From positions 1,743,066 through 1,807,065 of the forward strand of contig NZ_HG938354.1 of NCBI RefSeq assembly GCF_000731315.1: a stretch of 64,000 nucleotides of DNA. The letters run 5' to 3'. The position numbers were made by a program, and so were the translations under genes. Below are positions 42,820-52,519 of the stretch, in pieces; the stretch's first letter is position 1; each line of letters begins with the position of its first letter. The stretch comes from Neorhizobium galegae bv. orientalis str. HAMBI 540 (lineage in GTDB: Bacteria; Pseudomonadota; Alphaproteobacteria; Rhizobiales; Rhizobiaceae). Under the pieces are notes generated by a model. That model worked only from the letters and a program-made list of their open reading frames with translations. It was not told the DNA's origin and did not search any database.

Positions 42820-43767
42820 TTATCGGACCCCCACCACGAGCTTGCGCGCGTAGGCGATGGCAGAATTCATGTTGCCGTGATTGGCGATCCCCTTGCCGGC
42901 GATATCGAACGCGGTGCCGTGATCGACGGAGGTGCGATCGATCGGCAGATCGACGGAAACGTTGACGGCCGTATCGAAGGCCACGAGCTTGATCGGGATA
43001 TGGCCCTGATCGTGATACTGCGCGACGACCAGATCGAAGGTGCCGGAATAGGCGCGGTGGAAAACCGTATCGGCTGAAATCGGGCCTTGAACCTCGATAC
43101 CTTCGGCGCGAGCGGCCACGACGGCCGGCGCGATCTGATCGTCATCTTCTGTGCCGAAGAGGCCGTTTTCGCCGCAATGGGGATTGATGCCGGCAACTGC
43201 AATGCGCGGACGTTGATAACCGATGCGCTTCAGATGCGCGTCACCGGCGCGGATCGTCGCCAGAACCCGTTCCGTCGTGGCGCGCCGGATGGCCTCCTGC
43301 AGGGAGACATGCGTGGAGACATGGATCACCTTCAGGCGGTCGGACGCCAGCAGCATATATGCCGCTGCCGAACCGGTGAGGCTGCGCAACATACCCGTAT
43401 GGCCATCATAGTGATGACCTGCAAGGTTGAGCGCTTCCTTGTTGATCGGCGCGGTGACGATGCAGCCGATCGAGCCGGCCTCGGCATCGCGCACGGCACG
43501 CTCGATGAAGCGGAACGCCGCATCGCCGGCGACCGCCGACAGCTGCCCCCAGGGCAAAGGCGCTCCCTCCACCGGAAGGTCGACGACGTAAGGTGTGAGA
43601 TCGAGCGTGACCCCCACCGCATCACGAGCCGCCTCCAGCGTCGCAAGATTGCCATAGACCCGCGTTGCGGACCGATCGGCGTCGGACATTTCGGCGAGGG
43701 CCTTGACGGTTATCTCCGGACCAACGCCACAGGGATCTCCCATGGTGATGCCAATGATATTGCTCAT
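42820..43767 (-). CDS. PdxA-family 4-phospho-hydroxyacid dehydrogenase (PdxA2-like)
   Basis: This is a 315-residue protein with [11 protein letters not shown] near the N-terminus (9-19), [21 protein letters not shown] (108-127), metal-region H153 and [21 protein letters not shown] followed by [16 protein letters not shown]. PdxA oxidises 4-phosphohydroxy-L-threonine in B6 synthesis. The PdxA2 paralogue oxidises 4-phospho-D-threonate, which then decarboxylates to dihydroxyacetone phosphate. A catabolic operon with a DUF1537 kinase nearby argues for the PdxA2 role. It overlaps the upstream gene by ATGA. Confidence 0.85.
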   Translation of the reverse strand: MSNIIGITMGDPCGVGPEITVKALAEMSDADRSATRVYGNLATLEAARDAVGVTLDLTPYVVDLPVEGAPLPWGQLSAVAGDAAFRFIERAVRDAEAGSIGCIVTAPINKEALNLAGHHYDGHTGMLRSLTGSAAAYMLLASDRLKVIHVSTHVSLQEAIRRATTERVLATIRAGDAHLKRIGYQRPRIAVAGINPHCGENGLFGTEDDDQIAPAVVAARAEGIEVQGPISADTVFHRAYSGTFDLVVAQYHDQGHIPIKLVAFDTAVNVSVDLPIDRTSVDHGTAFDIAGKGIANHGNMNSAIAYARKLVVGVR

Positions 43768-44960
43768 CCAATTCTCCCGTCAGTCGCGTCTGCCCAGCCC
43801 GAAGCCAGGCTGACATATTTGATTGCCCGCCTGTGGTAGGTATAGGCGAGGTGCAGTGTCCCGTCCGGCGCTTCCAGTAGCGACGGATAAGACATTTCCT
43901 TGTTCCGGCCATCGGTGGAATCGTTGGACAGGCAGGTGCCCGGCCCGTCTTCGATCAGGATACGGACTGGAAAACTAAGCCCACCATCATCCGAAATACA
44001 GACACAGACCGGCGCGCGCGGCACGCCCCAGACGGGCACGCAACCACCTGTGGGATCCGCATCCGGCCTTTCGTCGCTCTCGCCAAGCTCGTCGTAAAGC
44101 GAAGCCCGGCGATCACCGGACTGAGCCGCGTTTACCGGGTTGCAGATCATCGCAAGCCGACCGTCCTTCAACCGAATAACCGCGATGGAGGAGTTGTTGT
44201 TCGGCACATTCGTAGCCTCGGGCACCGACCAGGATCGGCCGTCATCGGCGCTTTCGCTCCGGTATACGAAATCCGCCTGCCTCCGGCGGAAAAACGCCGC
44301 ATGACCGCCTGCGGGCAAGGCGACGGGGCTCATGTGGACGCAGCCGGTCGATTGCGGCAATTCTTCAAGGCGCCAGGTTTTCCCGGCATCTGTCGATATC
44401 CCGACCGCCGCCGTATCATGGCTTCCGTTCCACTTCTGGCCCGGCCGCTGAACGCAACGGAAGATCGGCAGAAGCCATGCGCCGTCATTCCGCACCGTCA
44501 GCGGAGCCCGGATAAAACATCCTTTCGGCAGATCGAGATAACCGCCCGTCTCCGCTGTCAGCCTTGTCGTGTCGCTTTGATCGCGCCGGATCTCGGCCAT
44601 GCGGATACGGCATTCGTCCTGGTTACCGGAAGGCTGTGACGTATGGAAAAGCCAGAGCCGGCCATCGGGCGCGGTAAACAGAACCGGGTTCTGCTCGGAA
44701 TGCGCGTCATCGAAACTCAGCCTCTGCGGCGGACCCCAGACGTCCGAGCCCGGCACGACGACGGACGCGAAAATGGATATGTCAGACTTGCCTTCCAGCG
44801 AACCACCGAACCAGGCGCAGATCAACGTGCCGTCGGCCAGGAGATGCAGGAAGCTTGCATGGTTCTGAACCATGGGGGAAGGCAGGAAGGCTTCGCGCCT
44901 GCCGGTGGCCACCATCCGTACCGTGCCAGTCATTGCTGACGCTATTTCATCAGGGCTCAT
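43764..44960 (-). CDS. Cytosolic sialidase-superfamily (BNR repeat) enzyme
   Basis: This is a 398-residue six-bladed-propeller protein with three Asp boxes: STDAGKTW (189-196), SADDGRSW (236-243) and SDDGGLSF (323-330). The conserved opening [33 protein letters not shown] is typical of the BNR_2 family. There is no signal peptide, unlike secreted sialidases, so it would act on an imported glycoside. The ATG follows GGAGAG. Sialidase-fold enzymes also cleave ketosides of other 2-keto-3-deoxy acids (Kdn, Kdo). With no NanK/NanE/NagAB genes here, sialic acid is doubtful; Dha or Kdo ketosides are alternatives (inference). Confidence 0.78.
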   Translation of the reverse strand: MSPDEIASAMTGTVRMVATGRREAFLPSPMVQNHASFLHLLADGTLICAWFGGSLEGKSDISIFASVVVPGSDVWGPPQRLSFDDAHSEQNPVLFTAPDGRLWLFHTSQPSGNQDECRIRMAEIRRDQSDTTRLTAETGGYLDLPKGCFIRAPLTVRNDGAWLLPIFRCVQRPGQKWNGSHDTAAVGISTDAGKTWRLEELPQSTGCVHMSPVALPAGGHAAFFRRRQADFVYRSESADDGRSWSVPEATNVPNNNSSIAVIRLKDGRLAMICNPVNAAQSGDRRASLYDELGESDERPDADPTGGCVPVWGVPRAPVCVCISDDGGLSFPVRILIEDGPGTCLSNDSTDGRNKEMSYPSLLEAPDGTLHLAYTYHRRAIKYVSLASGWADATDGRIG

Positions 44961-45392
44961 AAAGCTCTCCTCTAAGCCCCGAGAATTACCAGAAACACAA
45001 AGTTGTCAAGTTTTATAAAATACACAAGTCCTAGATTCTGGAGACTTGCAGAGCATCAACATACTGTAAAATAACAATAATTTTACGCGAAAATTTTCCT
45101 CAAAAAATAACATCGCAAAACAATTTGACAAACTGCGCGCGACAGAACATGGTTTGGGGGAGAATAGCACAGGAGGAGTAGGCGATCGCGGTGCAGCGAA
45201 ATATGTGGCCCTGCCGTTGGGAGGAAATTTGGTCCAAGGTCCGAACGCCCCACGATAGAGCCTCGAAATCGCCATCGGTCTTCCTTCACGGGTCGGCTCG
45301 CCAATCACCAAATCAGCCGTTCATCCACCGGGCCACGGCAGGTCGATCGAACGGTGTCTGACCAATTTATATTCACTTGGGAGGTGAACCAC
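44961..45392. promoter_or_regulatory. Divergent promoter region, sialidase operon / importer operon
   Basis: This is a 432-bp gap, markedly A+T-rich at about 44990-45130. It contains AGTTGTCAAGT at 45001-45011 and AATTTGACAAACT at 45122-45134 (the second reads AGTTTGTCAAATT on the minus strand). Both match the palindrome before the kinase-GntR genes and are candidate GntR operators, one near each divergent start. I see no credible small gene. Confidence 0.5.
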
Positions 45393-46889
45393 ATGAAGAA
45401 GATGCTGATGACCGCGCTGATCCTCGGATCTGCGCTTGCCCCGGCTTACGCAGGGTCCGGCCCTATCAAGATCGTGCTGCCTGAAGAAGCCGATCTGCTG
45501 GAGCCGTGCATGGCGACCCGTTCCAATATCGGCCGTATCATCATGGAGAACGTCAGCGAAACGCTGACCGAGCTCGATGTTCGCGGCAAGAAGGGCGTCA
45601 TGCCGCGCCTGGCCGAAAAATGGGAGCAGACCCAGGACGGCAGCTGGCGGTTCCATCTCCGCCAGGGTGTCAAGTTCTCCAACGGGACGACGTTTGACGC
45701 CAAGGATGTGAAGCACAGCTTTGACCGCGTGATGAGCGACAAGAACGCCTGCGAATCCCGCCGCTATTTCGGCGGCATGAAGATCGCCGCCAATGTCGTC
45801 GACCCCTACACGATCGATTTCAAGGCCGATCCGGCCCAGCCGATCCTGCCGCTGCTGATGTCGCTGGTCACAATCGTTCCGGAAGAAACCCCGCTCGCAT
45901 TCATTCGCGAGCCGATCGGCACCGGCCCCTATGCGCTGAAGAACTGGACGCCAGGCCAGCAGATCGTGCTTGCTGCTCGCAGCGATTACTGGGGTGCCAA
46001 GCCGCAGGTGACCGAGGCCACCTATCTGTTCCGTGCCGATCCGTCCGTACGTGCGGCAATGGTGAAGGCCGGAGAAGCCGACCTTTCTCCGTCGATCTCG
46101 CAGCTCGATGCGACCGACCCGAAGACTGACTTTTCCTATCTCGACAGCGAGACGGTCTATCTGCGCCTCGACCACAACATTCAGCCGCTGAACGACGTGC
46201 GGGTTCGCAAGGCGCTCAATCTTGCCATCGATCGCCAGGCGTTTCTCGGCACGCTGGTGCCCCAAGGAGCCGTGCTCGCGACGGCGCTGGTGCCGCCGAC
46301 CACGCAGGGCTGGAACCCGGACGTCAAGGTGTTCCCCTATGATCCGGAAGGCGCCAAGAAGCTTCTCGCCGAGGCAAAGGCCGCCGGTGTGAAGGTCGAT
46401 ACGCCGATCACGCTGATCGCCCGCACGGCAAACTTCCCGAACGTCACCGAAATCATGGAAGCGGTTCAGTCGCAGCTCCAGGAAGTTGGCTTCAAGGTCG
46501 ATCTGAAGTTTGTCGAAGTGGCCGAGCACGAGAGCTACTATTCCAAGCCCTTCAAGGAAGGTCGTGGCCCGATTATCGTCGCCGCCATGCACGACAACTC
46601 CAAGGGCGACCCGTCCTTCACCATGTTCTTCAAATATGCCTCGCAGGGCACCCAGTCGGGCTTCTCCGATCCTAAGGTCGACGACCTGATCAAGCGCGCT
46701 TCGGCGGCAGTCGGTGACGAACGTGCGAAGCTCTGGTCGCAGCTGATCGCCTACCTGCATGACGACGTGGTTGCCGACGCCCTTCTCTTCCACATGGTCG
46801 GCTTCTCGCGCGTTTCGCCGCGTATCGACTTCAAACCGACCATCGCCACAAATTCGATGCTGCAATTGTCGGAAATCGGCATCAAATAG
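45393..46889 (+). CDS. Peptide-class ABC importer solute-binding protein (family 5, SatA/DppA-like)
   Basis: This is a 498-residue protein with a Sec signal peptide (about 1-20, cleaved near AYA-GS) and the family 5 fold (GVMPRLAEKWEQTQDGSWRFHLRQGVKFSNGTTFDAKDVKHSFDRVM). I chose the ATG at 45393 (GGGAGGTG upstream). Family 5 proteins bind peptides, opines and oligosaccharides, and SatA of the sialic-acid importer belongs here. Its neighbours are a sialidase-fold enzyme and a NanA-like aldolase, so a 2-keto-3-deoxy sugar acid or an oligosaccharide bearing one is a reasonable ligand (inference). Confidence 0.87.
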   Translation: MKKMLMTALILGSALAPAYAGSGPIKIVLPEEADLLEPCMATRSNIGRIIMENVSETLTELDVRGKKGVMPRLAEKWEQTQDGSWRFHLRQGVKFSNGTTFDAKDVKHSFDRVMSDKNACESRRYFGGMKIAANVVDPYTIDFKADPAQPILPLLMSLVTIVPEETPLAFIREPIGTGPYALKNWTPGQQIVLAARSDYWGAKPQVTEATYLFRADPSVRAAMVKAGEADLSPSISQLDATDPKTDFSYLDSETVYLRLDHNIQPLNDVRVRKALNLAIDRQAFLGTLVPQGAVLATALVPPTTQGWNPDVKVFPYDPEGAKKLLAEAKAAGVKVDTPITLIARTANFPNVTEIMEAVQSQLQEVGFKVDLKFVEVAEHESYYSKPFKEGRGPIIVAAMHDNSKGDPSFTMFFKYASQGTQSGFSDPKVDDLIKRASAAVGDERAKLWSQLIAYLHDDVVADALLFHMVGFSRVSPRIDFKPTIATNSMLQLSEIGIK

Positions 46890-46930
46890 TCAGCGGAAAC
46901 CGGCTGCCGGATTTCCAATCACGACCCAAA

Positions 46931-46954
46931 GGCGGCGGGTACCCATCCGCCGCC
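46931..46954 (+). terminator. Intra-operon hairpin after the family 5 binding protein gene
   Basis: GGCGGCGG, an 8-base loop and the mirror arm CCGCCGCC form an 8-bp GC stem 41 bases after the stop codon, before the first permease gene. Confidence 0.65.
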
Positions 46955-46972
46955 ATAATAGTCGAGGGCGAC

Positions 46973-47887
46973 ATGCTCAGTTTTATTCGTAAGCGCTCCG
47001 TGGCGAGCTTGATTTCACTGGCAGGGCTGCTTGTGCTGGTGTTCTTCCTGTCCCGCCTCACGGGCGATCCGGCCGCTCTTTTCCTGCCCGTCGAAGCTTC
47101 GGCCGAAATGAAGCAGCAGTTCCGCGAACTTCACGGCTTGAACGACCCGCTGATGGTGCAGTTCGGACGCTATGTCGGCGACGTGCTGACCGGAAATCTC
47201 GGTGAATCGCTGCGCAAGGCGCGGCCGGCGCTGGACGTGGTGACAGAAGCGTTCGTGTGGACGCTCTGGCTTGCGGTGATCACCATGTCGCTCGTCACGG
47301 CCGCTGCCATCGTCGTCGGCTCGCTTGCCGCTTTTCGCTCCGGCGGCTTCTTCGACCGGCTCTCCTCGATGATCTCGCTGGTGGGCGCATCGGTGCCGGA
47401 CTTTTGGCTGGCAATCGTCGCGATCGTCGTGTTTTCCGTAAACCTCGCATGGCTGCCGACATCCGGCACCGGGTCGATCCTGCACTGGATCCTGCCGATC
47501 GGCGTCCTGTTCGTCCGTCCCTTCGGCATCATCGTCCAGGTGGTGCGCGGCGCGATGATCGGCGCCCTATCCTCCGCCTATGTGAAGACGGCCCGCGCAA
47601 AAGGCGTCAAGGCCGGTCCGATCATCTTCATCCATGCCCTGCGCAACGCCATGCTGCCGGTCATCACCGTCATCGGAGACCAGGCGGCGAGCCTCTTGAA
47701 CGGCGCCGTCGTGGTCGAGACGATCTTTGGTTTCCCCGGTGTCGGCAAGTTGATGATCGATTCGATCCTGCAACGGGATTTCAACGTCGTCCTGGCCGCG
47801 ATCCTGGTGACCGCGCTGGCGATCTTCCTCATGAACCTGCTGATCGACCTTGCCTATGCGCTTCTCGATCCGCGCATCCGTCATTGA
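46973..47887 (+). CDS. Peptide-class ABC importer permease 1 (DppB/SatB-like)
   Basis: This is a 304-residue membrane protein starting with a hydrophobic segment (SLISLAGLLVLVFFLSRLTGDPAALFLP, the DppB signature). It has six segments, and the coupling motif SSAYVKTARAKGVKAGPIIFIHALRNAMLPVIT precedes the last two. It pairs with the DppC-like permease that starts 11 bases downstream. Confidence 0.92.
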   Translation: MLSFIRKRSVASLISLAGLLVLVFFLSRLTGDPAALFLPVEASAEMKQQFRELHGLNDPLMVQFGRYVGDVLTGNLGESLRKARPALDVVTEAFVWTLWLAVITMSLVTAAAIVVGSLAAFRSGGFFDRLSSMISLVGASVPDFWLAIVAIVVFSVNLAWLPTSGTGSILHWILPIGVLFVRPFGIIVQVVRGAMIGALSSAYVKTARAKGVKAGPIIFIHALRNAMLPVITVIGDQAASLLNGAVVVETIFGFPGVGKLMIDSILQRDFNVVLAAILVTALAIFLMNLLIDLAYALLDPRIRH

Positions 47888-47898
47888 GGAGCGCAACG

Positions 47899-48822
47899 AT
47901 GAGTGTTTCCACCTCCGATACGACGATCGTGCACGAGCCCTCCTTCCCGGTCCGCATGGCGCGGATGCTATGGGCCGACAAATTCGCGCTCTGCGCAGTG
48001 ATCTTCCTGCTCGTCATCATTGTGCTTGCCCTGATCGGGCCGTCCTGGCTCGGCGAACTCGCTACCAAGCAGAACCTCCGCGGCCGCAACCTCGCGCCCT
48101 TCGACTGGAGCCGTGAATGGGTGTGGTGGATGGGGGCGGACGCTCTCGGCCGGCCATTGCTCGCCCGCATCATCGTCGCGACGCAAAACACGCTCATGGT
48201 CGCCGCCGGCGCGGTGATCCTGTCGTCGGTCATCGGCACGCTGCTCGGCCTCGTCGCCGGCTTTTCCTCACCGCGCGTTGGGCAGGTGATCATGCGCCTG
48301 GCAGACGTGATCATGTCCTTTCCCTCGCTGCTGATCGCGGTGATCGTCCTTTATCTCCTGGGCTCCTCGATCCTGAACCTGGTCGCCGTCCTGTCGATCA
48401 CCCGCATCCCCGTTTACCTGCGCACCACCCGCGCCGAGGTGCTGGAGATCCGCGAGCGGATGTTCGTGCAGGCGGCGCGGGTGATGGGCGCTTCGCAGAA
48501 CCGCATCCTGTTCCGTCACATCCTGCCGGTCGTTTTCCCGACGCTCACCACGCTGGCGACGCTGGACTTCGCCTATGTCATGCTTGCCGAAAGCGCGTTG
48601 TCCTTCCTCGGCATCGGCATCCAGCCGCCGGCGATCACCTGGGGGCTGATGATTTCCCAAGGGCGCCAATATCTCACCAATGCCTGGTGGCTCTCGTTCT
48701 GGCCCGGGCTGGCGATCATCATGACCACCTTGTCGCTCAACCTTTTGTCGAACTGGCTGCGCATCGCGCTCGACCCCGTTCAGCGCTGGCGCCTGGAAAT
48801 GAAAGGCCGAAAGAATGGCTGA
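47899..48822 (+). CDS. Peptide-class ABC importer permease 2 (DppC/SatC-like)
   Basis: This is a 307-residue membrane protein. A soluble N-terminus of about 28 residues and a first segment (FALCAVIFLLVIIVLALIGPSWLG) are followed by the DppC motif MGADALGRPLLARIIVATQNTL. The coupling loop reads EIRERMFVQAARVMGASQNRILFRHILP. The ATG at 47899 follows TGAGGAGCGCAACG. Its stop overlaps the ATPase start. Confidence 0.92.
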   Translation: MSVSTSDTTIVHEPSFPVRMARMLWADKFALCAVIFLLVIIVLALIGPSWLGELATKQNLRGRNLAPFDWSREWVWWMGADALGRPLLARIIVATQNTLMVAAGAVILSSVIGTLLGLVAGFSSPRVGQVIMRLADVIMSFPSLLIAVIVLYLLGSSILNLVAVLSITRIPVYLRTTRAEVLEIRERMFVQAARVMGASQNRILFRHILPVVFPTLTTLATLDFAYVMLAESALSFLGIGIQPPAITWGLMISQGRQYLTNAWWLSFWPGLAIIMTTLSLNLLSNWLRIALDPVQRWRLEMKGRKNG

Positions 48823-50431
48823 GCACCTGCTGGAAGTCCGCAACCTCTCGGTCGAGTTCCATACGGCCGCCGGCGTCGTGCATGCCGTGCGCAACATCTC
48901 CTACCATCTCGACCGCGGCGAGACGCTGGCGATCCTCGGCGAAAGCGGGTCCGGCAAGTCGGTTTCGTCAGCGGCGATCATGAACCTCATCGACATGCCG
49001 CCCGGGCGGATCAGTGCCGGGCAGATCCTGCTCGACGGCAAGGACCTGCTGACCATGTCGCCCCAGGCGCGCCGCGAGGCAAACGGCCGACGGATCGCCA
49101 TGATCTTTCAGGACCCGCTCAGCCATCTGAACCCGGTCTATACCGTCGGATGGCAGATCCGCGAGGCGATGACGACCCACGGCATGCCGGCCGGACAGGC
49201 CAAAAGCGAAGCCCTGCGCCTGTTGACGCGCGTCGGAATTCCGGACCCGGGAGGCGCCATGGGCAAATATCCGCACGAGTTTTCCGGCGGCCAGCGTCAG
49301 CGCGTGATGATTGCGATGGCGCTTGCGCTGCGCCCCGACCTGCTGATCGCCGATGAGCCGACCACAGCACTCGACGTGACGGTCCAGGCCGAGGTGCTGG
49401 CGCTGTTGAAGGAACTGCAGCGGGAAACCGGCATGGGCGTGCTGATCATCACCCACGATCTCGGCGTGGTGGCCGAAATCGCCGATCGGGTGGTCGTCAT
49501 GGAAAAAGGCGAGTTGGTCGAGACCGGCACGGTCCGCGATGTCTACAAGAACCCCACGCATCCCTATACCAAAAAGCTGATCGGCGCTGCCCCCGGAAAG
49601 GGCGAGATGCACGTCGCGCAGCTGTCGGGCGAACCGCTGCTTAGCGTCCGGGACGTGCGCAAGCGCTACGGCTCTTTCGATGCGCTGAAGGGGGTTTCCT
49701 TCGACCTCCGGGCTGGCGAGACCATGGCGATCGTCGGAGAAAGCGGCTCGGGCAAATCGACGCTTGCCCGCGTTCTTTTGAGGCTGGACGAGCCGGACGC
49801 CGGTACGGCGCACTGGAAGGGGCGCGATCTCTTTATGCTCTCGCCGTCGGAACTCTACAAGCTCCGGCGCGATCTTCAGATGGTGTTTCAGGACCCCACC
49901 CAGTCGCTCAATCCACGCATGACGGTGTTCCAGCTCGTATCGGAAGCATGGGCCATCCATCCTGATATCCTGCCGAAACGTCGGTGGCGGGAACGGGTCG
50001 CGGAACTGCTGGTGCAGGTGGGCCTTTCGGTCGAGCACATGGGCCGTTATCCGCACCAGTTCTCGGGCGGCCAGCGGCAGAGGATTGCAATCGCCCGTGC
50101 GCTTGCGCTCGAACCACAGCTGATCGTCTGCGACGAGGCGGTGTCGGCGCTCGACGTATCGGTGCAGGCCCAGGTCATCGCGCTTCTCGACAAGCTGCGA
50201 AGGGACATAGGCATCTCCTTCATCTTCATCGCCCACGACCTGCCCGTCGTTCGCGACTTCGCGGATTACGTCATGGTCATGCAGAAGGGCGAAGTGGTGG
50301 AATTGGGAACGGTCCGGGAGATCTTCGAGACGCCCCGTGAAGCCTATACAAAAGCGCTCCTGGCGGCGAGCCTCGATCCGGACCCGGACGTTCAGGCCGA
50401 ACACCGGGCAGCCCGTCTCAAACGTGCATGA
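48815..50431 (+). CDS. Fused double-ATPase subunit of the peptide-class importer (SatD/GsiA-like)
   Basis: This 538-residue protein contains two complete nucleotide-binding domains. Domain 1 has Walker [10 protein letters not shown] (about 41-49), [15 protein letters not shown] and [12 protein letters not shown]. Domain 2 starts near 275, with [24 protein letters not shown] and [12 protein letters not shown]. In domain 1 the last Walker A residue is Val rather than Thr/Ser; in domain 2 the Walker B glutamate is followed by AVSALD. Both are usual for DppD/DppF halves. A single gene for both ATPases is also the SatABCD layout. Confidence 0.92.
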   Translation: MAEHLLEVRNLSVEFHTAAGVVHAVRNISYHLDRGETLAILGESGSGKSVSSAAIMNLIDMPPGRISAGQILLDGKDLLTMSPQARREANGRRIAMIFQDPLSHLNPVYTVGWQIREAMTTHGMPAGQAKSEALRLLTRVGIPDPGGAMGKYPHEFSGGQRQRVMIAMALALRPDLLIADEPTTALDVTVQAEVLALLKELQRETGMGVLIITHDLGVVAEIADRVVVMEKGELVETGTVRDVYKNPTHPYTKKLIGAAPGKGEMHVAQLSGEPLLSVRDVRKRYGSFDALKGVSFDLRAGETMAIVGESGSGKSTLARVLLRLDEPDAGTAHWKGRDLFMLSPSELYKLRRDLQMVFQDPTQSLNPRMTVFQLVSEAWAIHPDILPKRRWRERVAELLVQVGLSVEHMGRYPHQFSGGQRQRIAIARALALEPQLIVCDEAVSALDVSVQAQVIALLDKLRRDIGISFIFIAHDLPVVRDFADYVMVMQKGEVVELGTVREIFETPREAYTKALLAASLDPDPDVQAEHRAARLKRA

Positions 50432-50467
50432 CAAACCGCCGAGCGGCGGATAAGCGGAGTTGATTGA

Positions 50468-51349
50468 ATGACCAGAAATGCCTTTGTCGCACTCGTGACC
50501 TGCTTCAACGAGGACGAGACGATTAATTTCGAGGCGACCCGCGCCCAGGTGCGCCGGCAGGTGGCGGCGGGCAACAACATCATGTGCGCCGGCACCAATG
50601 GTGATTTCACTGCTCTCACCCACGAAGAGAAGATCCGCCTGACCGAACACGTGGTCGACGAGGTTGCGGGTCGCGCCAAAGTCATCGTCAATGCCGGGAT
50701 GCCAGCCACATTCGAGACGGTGCAACTGGCCAAAGAGTTTGACCGGATCGGCGTCGACGGCATCGCCGTCATCACCCCCTTCTTCATCGCCTGCATGCAG
50801 GACGGGCTGGTCCGCCACTTCTCGACGGTCGCGGATGCGGTCAAGACACCGGTTTATCTCTATGACATCCCCGCCCGGACCCAGAACCACATCGAGCCGG
50901 CGACGGCCGCAAAGCTCGCCGGGCACGGCAATATCGCCGGCATCAAGGATTCCGGCGGCGCTCAGGAAACTCTGGCAGCCTACCTTCAGGTCTCGAAAGA
51001 GAACCCGGGCTTCGAGGTCTATTCCGGTCCTGACCATCTCGTTCTGTGGTCGCTGCAGAACGGTGCTGCGGGCTGCATATCGGGGCTCGGAAATGCTCTG
51101 CCGCACGTGCTCGCCGGCATCCTTGCAGCCTTCAACTCCGGCGACATTGCGGAAGCGGAGCGTCAGCAGGCGATCTATACCGCCTTCCGCACCGACCTTT
51201 ATGCGCTGGGCTTTGCGCCCGCCATGGTCAAGCGTTCGCTTTACCTTCAGGACAAATCAGTCGGCGCGAGCAGGCAGCCTGCCCTGCTTCCGGACGAGGC
51301 TCAGGACGAGAAAATAAGAGAGATCCTGAAAAAGTACGATCTTCTCTAG
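50468..51349 (+). CDS. DapA/NanA-superfamily aldolase
   Basis: This is a 293-residue class I aldolase or lyase. The N-terminal substrate loop is AGTNGDFTAL (41-50, where NanA has GGSTGE), with catalytic Tyr132 (YLYDIPARTQ) and Schiff-base Lys160 (GIKDSGG). The family cleaves 2-keto-3-deoxy acids to pyruvate plus an aldehyde. It lies 36 bp after the importer ATPase gene, ending the operon. In this locus it would split an imported 2-keto-3-deoxy acid. The four-carbon enzymes nearby imply a seven-carbon substrate giving pyruvate and a four-carbon aldehyde (inference). Plain sialic-acid lyase or dihydrodipicolinate synthase activity is less likely. Confidence 0.83.
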   Translation: MTRNAFVALVTCFNEDETINFEATRAQVRRQVAAGNNIMCAGTNGDFTALTHEEKIRLTEHVVDEVAGRAKVIVNAGMPATFETVQLAKEFDRIGVDGIAVITPFFIACMQDGLVRHFSTVADAVKTPVYLYDIPARTQNHIEPATAAKLAGHGNIAGIKDSGGAQETLAAYLQVSKENPGFEVYSGPDHLVLWSLQNGAAGCISGLGNALPHVLAGILAAFNSGDIAEAERQQAIYTAFRTDLYALGFAPAMVKRSLYLQDKSVGASRQPALLPDEAQDEKIREILKKYDLL

Positions 51350-51423
51350 GTTCTAATCCCGGCCTTGATGGTGCAATAACGTGCGTTGATTGAAGGGGCC
51401 GGTCGGCATTCGCCGCTGCAACC

Positions 51424-52488
51424 CTATTTGGTGATCACGAAGACCGCGTCCGGCGCCCAGCTGATGCAGCATTCCTCGCCTTCCCTGATGATCACCACAT
51501 CGGCACCGAGCACCCTGACGCGCATCGGAATATCCCCTGCCCGGCCGATCACGAGTGCGTTGTCGCCGTAGTTGACGATCGTCTCGACGATCATGCGGAC
51601 GTTCTTGCGGCCCTCGACCGGGCTGCGCGACAGCTTGATGTGCTCCGGGCGGATCAGAAGCGTCACCTTCTGGCCGTCCGCAAGAGCATCTTCGCCAGCG
51701 TATTGGAAGGCTCCAAGCGTCGGGTTCTCGGCCGTTCTGCCGGCCCCGCTGGTAATGATTGCCGGAATCAGGTTGCTCTCGCCGATGAAGGCGGCGACGA
51801 AGGAGGTCTGCGGGCGATGGTAGATATCCAGGGGTGCTGCGACCTGCTCGATACGTCCCTTCTCGAACACCACGATGCGATCGGACATCGACATGGCTTC
51901 CGACTGGTCGTGGGTCACGAAGATGGTCGTCACGCCAAGGCTGCGCTGGATGCGCTTGATCTCGATCTGCATCTGCTCACGCAGGTTCTTGTCGAGCGCG
52001 CCGAGCGGCTCGTCGAGCAGAAGCAGCGAAGGCTCGAAAACCAGGGCGCGGGCAAGCGCGACCCGCTGCTGCTGCCCGCCGGACAATTCCTTCGGATGGC
52101 GATGGCCAAAACCCTTGAGGCCGACGAGTGACAGCATGTCCTCTGCCTGTCTCAAGCCCTGCGAGCGGCTCACGCCACGCATCTGCAACGGGAAATAGAC
52201 ATTTTCGACCGCCGTCTTGTGCGGAAACAAGGCATAGTTCTGGAACACGATGCCGATATTGCGCTCATGCGGCGCAAGCTCGGAAATCGACTGGCCACCG
52301 ACTTCCACCTTGCCGCCGCTCGCCTTTTCGAAACCGGCAATGATCATCAGCGTCGTCGTCTTGCCCGAGCCGCTCGGCCCCAGGAAGGTCACGAACTCCC
52401 CCTTGTCGACCGACAGGCTCACGTCGTCGAGCGCGGTGAAATGTCCGTAGGTCTTGGTGATGTTGGAGAGTTGCAGGTAGTTCGTCAT
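51424..52488 (-). CDS. Polyamine-type ABC importer ATPase (PotA-like)
   Basis: This is a 354-residue subunit with Walker A GPSGSGKTT (37-45), Q83 in VFQNYALFPH, signature LSGGQQQRV (135-143), Walker B LLLLDE (155-160) and a C-terminal TOBE domain (EHIKLSRSPVEGRKNVRMIVETIVNYGDNALVIGRAGD). I chose the ATG at 52488; the longer frame reads through the upstream permease end. It is the last gene of the long operon that starts at the IclR gene near 59.5 kb. Confidence 0.9.
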   Translation of the reverse strand: MTNYLQLSNITKTYGHFTALDDVSLSVDKGEFVTFLGPSGSGKTTTLMIIAGFEKASGGKVEVGGQSISELAPHERNIGIVFQNYALFPHKTAVENVYFPLQMRGVSRSQGLRQAEDMLSLVGLKGFGHRHPKELSGGQQQRVALARALVFEPSLLLLDEPLGALDKNLREQMQIEIKRIQRSLGVTTIFVTHDQSEAMSMSDRIVVFEKGRIEQVAAPLDIYHRPQTSFVAAFIGESNLIPAIITSGAGRTAENPTLGAFQYAGEDALADGQKVTLLIRPEHIKLSRSPVEGRKNVRMIVETIVNYGDNALVIGRAGDIPMRVRVLGADVVIIREGEECCISWAPDAVFVITK

Positions 52489-52519
52489 TGGAAATCCTTG
52501 GGGGGAGCCCTTGGGAGGA

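Noticed and set aside
39881..51349. Interpretation as a standard sialic-acid (Neu5Ac) catabolic locus
   Set aside because: The sialidase-like, Sat-like and NanA-like genes suggest it, but NanK, NanE, NagA and NagB are absent and the kinase/PdxA/dehydrogenase set would be unexplained.
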